DNA of 64,000 nt, taken from contig CM040090.1 of assembly GCA_022496805.1 (NCBI GenBank), positions 19,586,001-19,650,000 on the forward strand, given 5' to 3'. The DNA is from Pohlia nutans (lineage: Eukaryota; Streptophyta; Bryopsida; Bryales; Mniaceae). Positions within the stretch are counted from its first letter, which is position 1, and each line of letters begins with the position of its first letter. Positions 51,127 to 64,000 of this stretch are shown here, piece after piece. The translations under genes and the position numbers were made by a program. The notes under the pieces are model-generated. The model was given only the letters and a program-made list of their open reading frames with translations. It did not search any database and was not told the origin of the DNA.

Positions 51127-52222
51127 GATTAGACATACGCCTGACCCTCCTTAACTCCTTTGCTTTAAATTAATTTTAAAACATTAGTGATGCAAGGTTA
51201 AACATATGCTAATCCTTCCCCCTATCCAATTGCTTGCAATTATTATGTAAAACACTAAGTAATGGGTGTTAACCATACGCATAATCCCCTATCACTATAA
51301 TTATTTGATACCATACCAAGTGAAGAAGTGTTAGATGTATGTTTAACCCATCTCGCTTTTATTGGTTTTTAAAACTCCAAGTGATAGAGGATCATTAGGT
51401 ATATGCCTAACCAACCTCCCTCCATTATCACTTGCAATTATTACCTAAACTAGCAAGTGGTGGGAATTACACATATGCTCAACCCCCAAAACATTTATAA
51501 TTTCCAACAAAATAAAATGTCTCAAGATAAGGCATATGCCTAACCACTCAACACTTACAACTTTTAACAAATTAGAATATTGAAGGGTTAGGAATAAGCC
51601 TAATCCCCCAACCTTTAAAAACTTCAACACAATAAGATGTCAAAGGGTTAGGCATATGCCTATCCCACCAACACTTCCATTATATAGGAGAATAAAATAT
51701 AGGAGAGTTAAACATACGCTTAATCCCCTATCATTTGAATTACTTGTTAGAATACTAAGTGATGGGGGTTAAGCATACCCCTAACCCATATCACTTGAAT
51801 CATAATTGTTAAAATGTTGAGTGATAGGGGTTAGACTTGTGCCTAATTCCTCTTAATTAATTTAAAAAATTACAAATTATAATAATTGAAAGTAACATGC
51901 CATTACTTTCAATTATTAAGTAAAACACCAAGTGATGCCGGTAAGCATATGCCTAACCTCTTATTCTTTTAATTAAGTTTTAAAATAACTAGTGATAAGG
52001 GCTTACGCGGATGTTTAGACTCCCCTCCCCCCATTGGCAATTATTTTTTAAAATATCAAGTGCTCTGAATTAGGCATAGGCTTAACTCCTATCACATCAA
52101 TTAACTATTAAAATTGCAAGTGATGAGGGGTTAGGCATATGCCTAAAACCTCCCATCACTTGTAATTATTATGTAAACTATCAAATGATGAGGGTTGAGC
52201 ATATGTTTAATCCCCCACTCAT

Positions 52223-52372
52223 ACAAAATCTTGTTTGATGTGACATTTTTCAATGATTAAATGTCCATTGTGACTTTTCTTCTGTGACTCGAAATTAATT
52301 TTGAGTCACTAAAGACAAGTCATAACAAACATTTAATTATTAAAAACATGTCATAGGGAACAACATTTCTAC
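52223..52372. mobile_element. Small hairpin MITE in the satellite (copy 4)
   Basis: Same element at the same satellite position; no difference from copy 1 noticed. Confidence 0.65.
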
Positions 52373-52606
52373 TAGTATCTGTATAACTTACAATCATCAT
52401 GTAATCTTATAAATGATGGGATTAGACATATGCTTAATCCTATCACATTAATTATTTTTCAAAATACAAAGTAATGGGAGGTTGTGCATATGTTTAACCC
52501 TCTAATAGTTGAAATTTAAAAAAAATTATAGTAGTAAGCGGTTAGACGTATGCCTAGCCCCCCAACAATTTCATTCTACAAGAAATTTATAATATGGGTC
52601 TATGGG

Positions 52607-52610
<4 letters not shown>

Positions 52611-52652
<42 letters not shown>
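52611..52652. repeat. (AT)21 microsatellite (copy 4)
   Basis: The same tract at 42 bp. Confidence 0.97.
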
Positions 52653-52655
<3 letters not shown>

Positions 52656-52900
52656 AACCTCCAAACACTTGGATTTTATAAAGAAATAAAATATTAGAGG
52701 GATAGGCATGTACTAAACCTTTAAACACTTACTATTTCAAACAAAATAAAATACAAGAGGGTTAGGCATGTGCCTGACCCACTAATACTTTATTATGTAG
52801 CAAAATAATACCTAGGAAGGTTAGGTATATGCTTAACCCCTCAACTCTTACAATTTCTAAACAAAGTATAATATGGGAGGTTTAGGCACATGCCTTGGGG

Positions 52901-54929
52901 AAGTCGCTATCAAGAATTTAGCTAACTATGAGAGAACAAATATAAGGTGTCTTTAATTCATTTGAGATAAAAATCATAAATTTATAAAAGTAATATAGGG
53001 TGTTCTAAAACCAATATGGGAATATTGTAGAAATACTCCTGAAATATATGTGGATAGTTAAATTATGTACACTCAATTCCGCACCGAAATGTACCTACAC
53101 AATTCGACTACCTCTTAAGTAACGACTTTAAATCAGACGCCCTGTTACCTAATCACCTTCCCACGGGTACGAAATTTGCTCATAACTGACCTATTCAACA
53201 AGCACAGTTCTAAGCAAGTGAATGGCACAAACATACAACAACCTTGAATGAACTCAAACTGGTCCAGTAAACTCAATGGTTCAGCTTACAAGTCATAAAA
53301 TAACAACTTCACAAAGATACTGTAATCGATCAACCGACTCAGGCGAGGGAATGTTGAGTCTTTGGACCGCGATCGATACTCGCTAGGATGAGTGAAGGAC
53401 GTTGAGGCGATTCGGCGATGCGGCAAAGATCATTCTGGTGTTTGTATATATTCTCAAACAACCAGAAATATTTATAAGTTAGTAACTGCTTTGCAGTGCT
53501 TACAGGCCGGCTGAAAGAATAATGTCCGGAGACATTTGAAGTTACAAATTAAGTTGCCGTCTTTTAATTAATTTCGAATGTGCAAGAGGTAAATTAAAGT
53601 CGCCTGGTCGTGGCAGGTGATTCCCGATTTGGATTCCACGCACTCGATGCTGATTGATCCACAATGTACGCACTTTACAAACATGGGTACGCTTACGTAC
53701 GCCATGCAAACCCTAGACCCTTCTGGACCAATTCTTTGTGCACAAAGAGCCTTCAATTTCAAAGCTAGCCTGTGTTTGTTTATGCACTACGTAACCGGTA
53801 GTGTGCTCTTTGGATGACCCAGAAACGCATATTCCAACTTTGTCAGTACATGAACTGCAAGTCAGTGTCGCTTCGTGAAGACTTTAGTTATCTTTCATAC
53901 ATTCCCTCCAAGGCAGCTACTTCTGAGCCAGGGAGGAGGCTGTGGGACTTCGATCCTCTGCAACTTTTTGACACGGAAAACACCCATTCAGAATCGACTT
54001 CATTCCTTCCTTCTATCAACTCCAACCTGATCTAACAGTGAGTGATCCTTATCGTCTCCCTGAATGCATGTGAACGTCAATCTCGTATGATCCATTAAAT
54101 GGCAAATCAGCTCGATCCGGATACCAGACATCGTACTCACAAAAATCACTGTTGATAAAGAATCGCGGATGGATGTCTCACTCTTCCCGAATCGGCTAAC
54201 AACAACAAAATTCCCGACGTGCGCAGGAGAATACTTGAATGTTCAATTCAAATATATCTCTACTTGAACAAGAACGCCATGTATTCGTTATATTGGCCGT
54301 TCCCAATTATTTTGTCCGCTCAAATAGTGTGACTTGAGTTCATTTTCTCTCCTTATCAGATTAGTGTGGGTAAAATATAAACAGGATTGGCCAATTTACT
54401 GAATATGGCGTTAAGATGAATTGTTGTCCAGAACATTTTTACAGTTTCAGCTTACAAGTCATAAAATAACAGATTGTTCTTATTGATGAATGATGATGTT
54501 GGAGTTTACAGGACTACAGGTACTACCCTGATGTCAAAAGTTCACACTTTTAACTGAAAATATGTTATTGCCCGCAAACACTAAGTCACTGAACGTCTAG
54601 GTGGTACGGTCTCGCAAACTCACACCATGCATATGTAGAGTAAAGTTCTGCGTTGCTAGTGCGCACAACACAACTATTTAGGCGCCGAGGTATGTAACTA
54701 TAGCCTAAGGGATCCTGGCTACACAATTAACTGAATCATACAACAAATAATTTATATGATGAGTACGGATCGATGTCGATTAGAAACAAACTGTAAGAAT
54801 AGCCACATATATGATACGTACGTCAAATACGCTTGAAACGCCAAAGTACGGTCTCAGCCCGGAGGAGTTGCAAGTGCGTTCCGCAACACCCTGGGAGCAG
54901 CCACCATCCTCCTGATCTTAGCCAACTTC
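52901..54929. other. Non-coding part of the gene island (copy 4)
   Basis: Counterpart of 3945-5973, with C at 54849 where copies 1-3 have T. The short frames are at 53617-53817 and 53814-54035. Confidence 0.45.
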
Positions 54930-57685
54930 TTAACGGAGATTCTTACCACCCTTTTTATTGCGGGTTCTCGCATTTGCCGTTCCCATCAGTTTCTCGAGAA
55001 GACCTCTGGGACCAGCATGTTTCCCAGCCTTACTTGCTGCCTGGATGTCGATGGGTTGACGAGGTAGGTTGAATGATACCTCCTGGCGTTTTGCCGCTCC
55101 TTTAAGTAATTTGTAATGCTTGTCTACATCATCCATGCAGATCCTCAAACTCTCACCACTCGCATTCAGAGCATAGAGCTTCTCGAGCTCACCTTTGACA
55201 TCCTCTGTGGTAAGCTTCCTCACCTGCTGCCCATTGCCTGTGGTACTTCGGATTTTGAAGTTTTCCACTTCCTTCTCATATTTCTTTTGCAGATCCTCCA
55301 GTTCTTCAATTCTTGCTCGCCCCTCAGGTGTGCTGCAATCTCCAGACATTTTCTTCATCTTGATCTGGTCTCTGAGGTAGTCCTGAGTGGCAGAGTGGTA
55401 TGTGATGATGGAATTCTGTGATAAGAAGCCAGCAAAGATCGCAGTGGCTCCAATAACAACCTCCATCTCTTTCTTGATAGACTCGGCCCTCTGCTTAAGT
55501 ACCTTCGATACTTCGCGCTTCTGTTGAATTTCATCTTTGGTTTCATCGATCACTTTTCGAATTTCTTTGTCCTCTCTTTCACGAACCACAGTCCTCATCT
55601 CGTGCGAGACACGAGTGTGCTTTTCATTAGGGCACCCACATACCTTACACTCTCCTGAAGACTTGGACAATTGGCTGCAGAACAGCGAAGGTTCTTCTGG
55701 AGCCAAAAAGTAATCCGTAATACTAGCAAACATCCCTACTATCGTCTCATGAGGAGAGCAGTGGTCATGACAGATGACATCTTTGCACTTGGGACTATTG
55801 CAAACTGTCCTAAGGTGTCCAAGTGCGGCCGACTCTTGCACGCTTTCTTTGATAATCAACGATGAAATATGATCATTGATACTCCCATGACTTCGAAGAA
55901 GCTCCTTCGTAACCTTCTCAACTTGGTCCAGATTGCTTTGGATATTGGCCGAAATCTGGGCTATCGGTCTCTCGCTTGCAGCAAGCATGTCTCTCACGCG
56001 GTTCAGAGAAACCGTACTCTCCACAACGTGTGCTTCTAGTGATGAAATGTGGGCTATAAGCCTCGATGCCTCTTCTGTCGATTGATTCCAACTCTCTCTG
56101 AAGATAGTAGTCTCCAGGTTAGAAAATTCCAGACCACTCGCCACAGATGCTAAGAATCTGAAGCCTACGCTGTCAAAATAATACATTGTCTTCTCATCAA
56201 GCATGATAGCCTCAGTTTGCGGTGACTCTTTCAGCAATGCCTGGAGAAGCTCCAGAGTGTTCCCAACACGAAACATCGTGCTCGTTGCATTGGTAAAGCA
56301 GAAGAGTATGTTGGTGGCGGCATCTTTGTGGAGATGAGAAAGCAACTCCACGATGCAGTACTTGAGGGATGTTGTCAGCCTCTCTTCATTCGGTTTGAGA
56401 AGAATGCAGATAGCATTCAGTCTCTCATACTCAGATATGTATGATAAGATTCCTTTGAAATTCTGAACATCCTGGTCAAAACCTCTAGTGTCACCAATTC
56501 CGGGGGTATCAATGAGCCGTATCAATGTCTCACCGACATTGAACGTGTATGCCTTACATTTCTGGGTGCACGAACTTCCAGCACTCTTGCCGACACCCTC
56601 GTCAGGGTCTGCTTTCCCAACAACGATTTTCTTCCTGTTCATGTCTCTGGTTGACGAGATAAACTCAGAGTAGATAAGGCTTAGGATCTCACCCTTCTGG
56701 GCTGCGTCACGGGCTTCATCAAGAGTAGGAAAAGAGAGATAGTTATAGAGCGCATTGATGAACGTGGACTTGCCAACTCCCGTTGCTCCCAGGAGGAGGA
56801 TGTTGATCTCCTGAGCTGATGAATCGGTAGCTGCGGAGGCAGTCACTGGACCCGAGTCAACTTTCTTTTCAGATACACCGACAGGATAATCTGCCTGGGG
56901 TCCTGTGATCGATTCTGAGCTCGCCTCTAAGGCCTGAGAACCGGCCACTTGCAGCTGCTCTACATCCGAGTCTTCTCCTGACTCTTCCTGATGCTCGGCT
57001 AGGTGAAATGTAGCCTGGGACCTGCACGCACAAATCAAAGAACAATCCGTTTGAAACGCGCGCACTTAATTATAGACCAGCAGCACATGTACCTGTAGCA
57101 TTTTAGCGACCAGCTAAGCAGCACATGAAGAACATTTTAGCGACCAGCTAAGACTTCAAGATGTGCACGTCTGTGTAACACAGATCCAAATGAGATATTT
57201 AGTGTTCACGAACCATGCTCATGTCCATTCTCCAAAAAACGTATCACCTAAGGTGTCACCAGTGCTTTTTACAAGGCATTTTCAATGCGATGCTTGATTT
57301 AAATTGTAATTCGACAGGAAAGTTATATGTCAACGTTTCCAAGATGAAAGCAATATTGTAAACAAAAAGCTATCAAAAGCACTAGAATATCTCTGTCATT
57401 AGTGGTTTAATGACTCACCAAGCACTTTCCTAAATGATAAATAACACCTTTTTGGTATAAATTTTGGGATAATTGGATGAGAATGATGATCATGTGAATG
57501 AAAATTGAAAAAATATACTACAAAATTGTTCTTTGAATGAAATCATGACTTCCTTGTCTCTAGATACTCTCCAAAGGACTCTCCAAAGAATTCTGCAAAG
57601 CAACCAAAAGCAGGCGGTTTGGTTCGTTTTTCGGAGAATGCAGATACAGTAAAAAAAAGACATACCGTGGTTCTGCCTGGTCCAT
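54930..57685 (-). CDS. AIG1/GIMAP-like GTPase (copy 4)
   Basis: Same model: 57685-57666 joined to 57021-54930, with intron 57022-57665. The protein of these two exons is identical to that of copy 1; A at 56433 is silent in a Ser codon. If translation starts in the distal upstream exon instead, this copy carries a premature TAG at 58687 and would be broken. If translation starts at 57685 it is intact. Confidence 0.8.
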
Positions 57686-58629
57686 GATCTCTCGTATATT
57701 ATCGACTCGGAAGTCTGAATAGATGGAAACAAAGTTACACCAAGTCAGATCTGATTCTCAATCCAACATCTGAAGACTTAAGCTCAAGGACATAAACAAA
57801 CGACCATGATTTGGGATATGCCGACGAGAAGGCGAGATTCAAGCTGAGGCAGTCGCTTCTCAAAGTAAGATCCGGATTGCGATTAACACAATCTAGCATG
57901 TGCTCCACATCAAATCCTCAAACTGAGACTCAGCAGCAAAATCAATTGGAAGACAAGACGTACCGTAGACTAGCGAAACAACAACGTACACAAAGTTTGC
58001 AATTAATTGACCGGGCTTGACGATGAAGCGCGTGTTTCAGACCACACCGCAGGCCAGGCTGCGAATCAAGATGAGAGAAGATATCAAGCTCCGATCGAGG
58101 GCATACCCCCGGTGCCAATCTAACCAACCAACTCTCCGGATCGATCAGCAGCTAATCCGGCCTCCTCACAATATCTCCCAGCTTGATGCCCGCTCCAAGT
58201 AGCTAGTACAATGGTAATTGGTGATTGTAAGCATGAAATATCGACTCATATATATACTCGATCAAGCGCAAACAACATATGGTAAGGGAAAATAATTTTC
58301 AAGTGCTCAATAATATGAAATGTGACAGTAGTACTGTACAATTAGTAGATCTGGCGCGCATGATCTAGTACGCTCGGATTCGATCGAATGATACAGCTTG
58401 TACATGAAGACGGTCGTACTTGAGGTCGGATACTCGGATCTAGACAAAGTCTGTAAGTATGAAATTAAAGTCTAAGAAGACTAGTTCATCAGTGTCTGTT
58501 AGTACCATATATCCTGACTTTGACAATAAACAATGTCACTCACGATGATCATGTCAGTATCGATAGACTAACTTAGAATCTGAATAGATCACTCAATCGT
58601 CACTGAGCATGACTGATCGGCGCACATAC

Positions 58630-58801
58630 AGTCTGTAGATAGTCCCGCCTCGCTTTGAATTAGTGTATTAATATCAGGCGGCACCTATGGGTTTTGCTTC
58701 GGGATATCATCAATGGCTGCGTACTGCACGAAGATCCCAGACGGACTCGCGACCGTCTGGTAATTTGCAACATGAGAGGAACTGCAATCAGCTGCTGACA
58801 T
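58630..58801 (-). pseudogene. Candidate distal 5' exon with premature stop (copy 4)
   Basis: A at 58687 replaces the G of the other three copies. On the minus strand this turns codon 39 from CAG (Gln) to TAG. If this exon encodes the protein N-terminus, copy 4 is a pseudogene or must start at the ATG at 57685. If the exon is not coding, the change means nothing. Confidence 0.4.
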
Positions 58802-58876
58802 TCTCTTATGAGACCCTACAAGTGAATAAATCAACGCTCATGGATCACAGTACGAAATAACAACTTGCAGCACAAG

Positions 58877-59706
58877 GAGATTCTTTCATTGGGATTCCCC
58901 TCCTACAGGGAGAGCGAAATTCAGGCAAATTCCCTTCTAGGAATAAGGTAGGATGTCCTAAAACCACCACCTCCCCCAATTACGATTTGTAGACTTTTCT
59001 TGGGGCCGCCACAGTTGAGACCCAAAACTACTAATTTCACTATACAAGTAGACCAATGGCACGCCAAGCATTGTGAAGAAATAGTTGGTGGTTTTGGGTA
59101 TCATTATGAGTGAAAGTTAGCACCGTGGACATGGTGTGAACATGGGGAAACCTAAAGGTTTGATTTGGGTCACAGGTTACTTTCCACTTGACCACTTTGC
59201 GAATTAGATGTTGCAAATTTTTGCAATCCTCATCAAAACCTCTTTTCGAATGCGGTCATATATTTTTTTGAATATAGCACTGCCAAAATAAGACTAGATT
59301 GCTTAAGTTGGTGGTCTTAGGACAATCAACCGTAGAGCTTGAAATGGATCTCAAATTTTCTTGGTACCAAATTGTTTATAGAGGATTGAATTTCCCTGAT
59401 TTTAGGTACCATATCATTCATTTGTTCTCAATTCTCCTATGTATCAAAAGTCTCTCATACATTATGAGGGAATTGTTTATTTTGGGATTCTTTCATTGGA
59501 ATTCCCCTCTTACAAGAAAAGGAGAAATTCAGGCAAATTCCCATGTAGGAATGGAGCTTAAAATGGATCTCAAATTTTCTTGGTACCAAATTGTTTACAG
59601 GGGATTGAATTTCCCTGGTTTTAGGTACCATATCATTCATTTGTTCTCAAATGATTTCTCCTATGCATCAAAAGTCCCTCATATACTATGAGGGAACTGT
59701 CTATTT
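58877..59706. repeat. 219-bp tandem duplication (copy 4)
   Basis: Counterpart of 9921-10750, with G at 59248 in the non-repeated stretch between the pieces. Confidence 0.75.
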
Positions 59707-59990
59707 TTTCCCAGATGGCCACATTCTCTCACAAGTGTAATTGAAAGAGGGAAATCACTAGGAAAACCAAGCTATTTCCCATACATTCAAGACACCCACA
59801 GAATCTCCTTAAGTTGCTAAGTTGTACCATCACAAATATTGGTGATACGGTAAACTAGAGGTGATACGACGTCTATTGCGTGGTCTTCTTTCTCTTTCAA
59901 GTTTAACCCATAAAGGACATATGCTTTCCTGATTCTACACACATTTTCAACTCCATTTGAAACATGATTCTCTTTCTAATTAACTTTGGT

Positions 59991-61643
59991 ACTAAGCCCA
60001 TCGGGCTTGCTAAGTCGTTTAAAGGTTACATACAGGTTATCAACCGTCGCTGGTCGATTCAAATTTTGTTGCTTTGACAAACCAATATGTCAATACAATC
60101 TTTCTATTATTATTTATAGTTTTCTCAAATTTGGATGAAGGTGTAAGCATAACTTTAGAAAAAATAAATTCTATGAATTGAAAATTTCATTTCACATAGC
60201 TGAATAGAAATCAACGAAATTGGATAGAAACTCATATTCGATTTATGTATGGTCAAAGTCTTTTTGGCTTTTGATAAAATGCACCTTTTCAAGTCTATAT
60301 CTCAATCAATATTCACCATTTTCACAACTAAAAATTTCATTGGATGAATATTTTGATTTGCCTTAAGGTTTTAGTTTGAATGATTGAATTATTATGAAAA
60401 TTTGAAGTAGTGAATTGAATTTCAAACACACAATTTGCTATATACGCATTTGGCCGTACAATCATGCACTTGGTGTCCAAGCACATAAAGTTTTTTGTCT
60501 AATCATTTTTCTTAAAACCGACGATAATTGTCTTCCTTCAATCCCTTTCATTGTAAACAAACAATTATTTTAGTTACTTTTTATTCTTCTTTTTCTCTGT
60601 TCTTTTATCTTTTTATCATCTATTCTTTTTTATCTTAATTTCTTTCTTGTCTTCTTTCTTCTCTTTCTATTGTCTTTCTTCTTGTCTTCCTTTTTGTCTT
60701 TCTTTTTGTCTTTTTTTCTTCTACAATTTCTTCAACTGTGGCTGCTAAATTCTAAACAGTGGGTGCAAAGCAAACAAAGAAAAAAAACGATTTTTACCGT
60801 GGAATCCTAAATGGTAGCCGCCACAAAAAAAAACAAAAAAAAAACAAAAACAAACACACATTATTTTTGAAAATTTTCTATTTTTAGCCGTTGGTGCGTG
60901 GCCGCGCACCCAAAGAACCTATTAACTCCCTCATCTCCATCTCCATCTCCCTCTCTCTCTCCCTCTTCCTTTTTTTTCCTTCTCAAACGGCCATAATGTA
61001 GAATTCGCAGCAGGTTACAACCAAATAAAGCTTTTCTTTTTCTCTTTTTTATTTTTATTTTTTTTGGTGTTTTCCGTTTTGGATTTAGCAGCACCCACAA
61101 GGCCACAATCAAATAAAGTATCAAATTTTTATTTTTTATTTTTATTTTTCATTTTTCATTTTTTTTGCTTTACTCCTGCCGGTTTAGGCCTTTAGGATTC
61201 AGTAGCCAAAGCTGAAAAAAAAAAAAGTAGAAGAGAAAAAAAAGACAAGAAAAAATAAAATAGGAAGACAAGAAAGAAATCAATATTAAAAAAGATAAAA
61301 AAGATAAAAGAAAGATAAAAGAAAAGATAAAGAGAAGAATATAAAAAAACTAAAAGAATTGTTTGTTTACAATGTAAGTGATTGTAGAAAGATAACATCG
61401 ACGTATTTTAGAGAAATTTTTAACCAATTATTTTTAAAATCAAATATGCTTATGAAATGAGCGCACTTGGCCAAGTGCATAAATAGCAAATTGCATATTA
61501 AAATTTTTGAAACACTAAAATAATTACAATTCAAAAATATTTATTTTACAAAATTTGGGTTGGTGCAACTAACCATTTTCTCTAGCGAAACTTTTGACAA
61601 CTGTACCGGCCTATTGGGCTATGTACTTTGCAAAAACAGACGT
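59991..61643. mobile_element. Diverged foldback element (copy 4)
   Basis: Counterpart of copy 3, with a further change in the A/C run near 60839 and T at 60866. Confidence 0.6.
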
Positions 61644-64000
61644 AAGCGCTCATGTTTCTCATAGACATGTTCATCCAAATCAATTTAACAAATTAAGTAC
61701 CAAAATATTTCAATAAATAATGTTGATTGTTCAACACTAGACAAGAGAAAAAAAAATTCAATGTCATTGGACTTTTAGCTTTGAATAAGTGAAATTTTGA
61801 CTTGATTGATTGAGATTGCACACTTGAGAGAACAACGTTCATCTTCAATCATCCACGAAGATATGTGAGGTCACTAAAACTCAATTGAGTACTTTAAATT
61901 TCTATAATGATTCAACCTTTCAAACTACAACCTAATAATGAGAGACCACTAAGCTCCTCCATTCGTTATAACTATTTAGAGTAAACAAATAAGAATATGT
62001 TAATTAAAGCAAAACACATAGTATCTTGTTCAAACATAACTTCTCTTTTAGGATAACTCTAATTAAGTTCAAAGTGTTTGATTTGATAGTTATGATTATT
62101 TAATACTTGAGTGATCTTGTTTCTATTAACCAAAAAAACCCGAATACATCAATTTAAGTCCTCATTATTTCACCAAGACACTTTGCCTCCGTTCCCCTTG
62201 ATTCCCAAAAGCAACTCTAGGCTATGGCGTGCACAAGCTCAAAGTCTTTTCCAAAACATAAAAGGCCATATTCATAATATTGATACTCTTCGCAAATTTT
62301 GTAGGAATGCTAGTTATTCAAAAATTCATCTTGAAAATAGTAAATGAAATCAAAAAATAATAATGCTCAAATAGTGATTCTATAATGAAATCCTAAAAGT
62401 TGGTGTTGTTGACTATTTATAAAAAATACTAGTAAAGAGATAAAACGGCTTATCTTTTAATCAAGAATAAAAATGAGATTGCGAAAAGTCTCAATATAAC
62501 GAATATGTCCTTATAACATATTACATGCAGGGAGTGAGGTTGCTCCTCTGCTTGGTCATCATTCTCTACTATAGTTAATTATATTTTCGATCAATCAAGT
62601 GCCTCAAGCAAAACATGCAAGATGGCACTTCCTTGACACTTACTAAGACACTGTTGTTTCATGCCTCTAATCATCTTGTTCTTATGTTTTTGCATGAATG
62701 CATTACTGTTGTTTGAACATCAATGCATGCGTTGTTGGGCGCTACCCGACTATGGCATACCCCGCGCATGCTCAATGTACGGTCAAGGAACATCCTTGAG
62801 ATTCACCAAGAGCATACAAGCCAATATCCAACGTAGTGGGGAAAGTAAATTAGACGTTCAGAGTAAAAATATATCATTGAAGCTCTATGTTTCATTGAAA
62901 TCCTTGGTAATCTTGTCACTCCGTTTCTGTGAATTCCTTGGAAATCTTGTCACTAAGTTTGTCTGCAATGTTAAAACACACATTTTGTTAAAATTGAACC
63001 ATTTCGTTAAAACTAAACTACCATATTGGAAAAGTGATCGGGAGTGCTACCCTTTGTAATAGAGATAGGTCCCCAATTTTTCTACAACACTCTTATTCCA
63101 CTTTTAACGAAATGTGTTTCAATTTTCATTCAATTTTGACTTTCCATAGTCAAATTCGCTATCCACTAAAAAATTGGATTATTTGAAGTTATTTTATAGT
63201 TATAATTTTTTTTTTATAATCTTATTGAAACAATTAAACTTGAAAAGTCACAATAAAAGATATGTTGTGGAATTTTCAAAGATTATTATGGTCAATTTGA
63301 ACAAGTATAAATGGCTTGTAATCAATGAGTCGTTAATCATTAATGACTCATTAACATGACCGTAGAAAATATCATGTGAATTTAAAAATATCAACAACAT
63401 TCTGATGAACTTTAATCAATAATCACTATATCAACAAATGGCATCTAATCTCAACGCAATTGAGAGTGTCTCACAATCCTCAAAGATTTCCTTTACCGTG
63501 GTCCAAGTATGCTTGAAAAATATTGGAGGAGTTGAGGCAAATTCTTAAATGCCAATGAAATTTAATTTGTGGAAACTTTTTGAGTTGCAAATGTCAATAT
63601 TTGACTTTCATTATGGAAGCAATGTTCAAAGCAAAGGGTGAACACACATGTTGGTAGATTAGTCAAGTCACATCATTAAATCACTTTTTTTTTTTTGTAG
63701 AAAATGTTGAAACAACAAAGTAGTGGTAGAGCTTGAAGTAATTAAGTGTAATAAGTGACAATCAATATGACATTGCATTTAATAATTTCAATAGATAATT
63801 TTAATTTTATTAGTCTCTAGGAAATTCACAATTATGTTGCAAATGATTAATTTGACACTTGTAATTCAATCTAAAGAGAGTTTTTCTTAAAGTTACTTTT
63901 TTGGATAATTTTGATTTATCAACTTGAAGACAAGTGATTTTTTTTTGGCGATTATTTGCCAAATTGCTACGAATAAAAATTTGTGGCGATTGGCCTTAAG
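61644..64000. other. AT-rich spacer with dispersed repeats (copy 4, cut by window edge)
   Basis: Counterpart of the left 2.36 kb of 12691-15988. The 132-codon frame at 62661-63059 has one replacement (Asp to Tyr, T at 63024), and T at 62641 lies just before it. Confidence 0.55.

Larger units (their letters stand above)
51127..52900. repeat. Palindromic satellite (copy 4)
   Basis: Same array as in copy 2, with a 42-bp AT tract. Confidence 0.88.
48947..64000. repeat. Tandem unit, copy 4 (cut by window edge)
   Basis: About 15.05 kb of the unit is present; the last 1.25 kb lies beyond the window, so the array may continue. Private changes include A at 56433 (silent in the GTPase), A at 58687 (makes a stop codon in a candidate upstream exon), G at 59248, an A-run change near 60839, T at 62641 and T at 63024. 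Confidence 0.95.

Noticed and set aside
1..64000. Concatemer of a circular genome of about 16 kb (mitochondrial or plasmid)
   Set aside because: No organellar or replication genes are present; there are nuclear-type introns and MITEs, and copies differ by fixed-looking substitutions.
1..64000. tRNA, rRNA or other structured RNA genes
   Set aside because: I looked for tRNA B-box-like and rRNA-like blocks and saw none. A covariance-model scan would be needed to exclude divergent ones.

Overview
The window is a eukaryotic tandem array. It holds almost four head-to-tail copies of one unit of about 16.3 kb: copy 1 at 1-16298, copy 2 at 16299-32603, copy 3 at 32604-48946, copy 4 at 48947-64000 (cut by the window edge). 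By eye the copies differ by only a dozen or so substitutions each, a few homopolymer changes and one AT microsatellite of very different length. The likely GT-AG introns, AT-rich non-coding DNA full of MITE-like foldback elements, a palindromic satellite and long microsatellites point to a multicellular eukaryote. A land plant seems most likely, but no marker gene proves it.

Each unit has the same order. (1) A TA-flanked foldback element of about 1.3 kb with a GC-rich core; its left part lies at the end of the preceding unit. (2) An AT-rich spacer. (3) About 1.8 kb of degenerate satellite with roughly 25 long palindromes centred on GGTTAGGCATATGCCTAACC, interrupted by a small hairpin element and carrying an (AT)n tract at one palindrome centre. 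(4) A less AT-rich island of about 6 kb that contains the only convincing gene. (5) A 219-bp tandem duplication. (6) A second, diverged foldback structure with pyrimidine-rich and purine-rich arms. (7) An AT-rich spacer with dispersed direct repeats.

The gene lies on the minus strand and encodes an AIG1/GIMAP-like P-loop GTPase of about 700-770 residues, with a Cys/His cluster and coiled-coil segments. The large exon is intact in all four copies. Its first ATG is not in that exon. A short upstream exon supplies MDQAEP and joins in frame at a good donor and acceptor. A further upstream exon, also phase-compatible, could add about 67 residues. If that distal exon is used, copy 4 is broken by a CAG-to-TAG change at 58687.

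There is no operon or multi-gene pathway here. The interest is in the recent amplification of one possibly immune-related GTPase locus, the palindromic satellite beside it, and signs of sequence exchange between copies.
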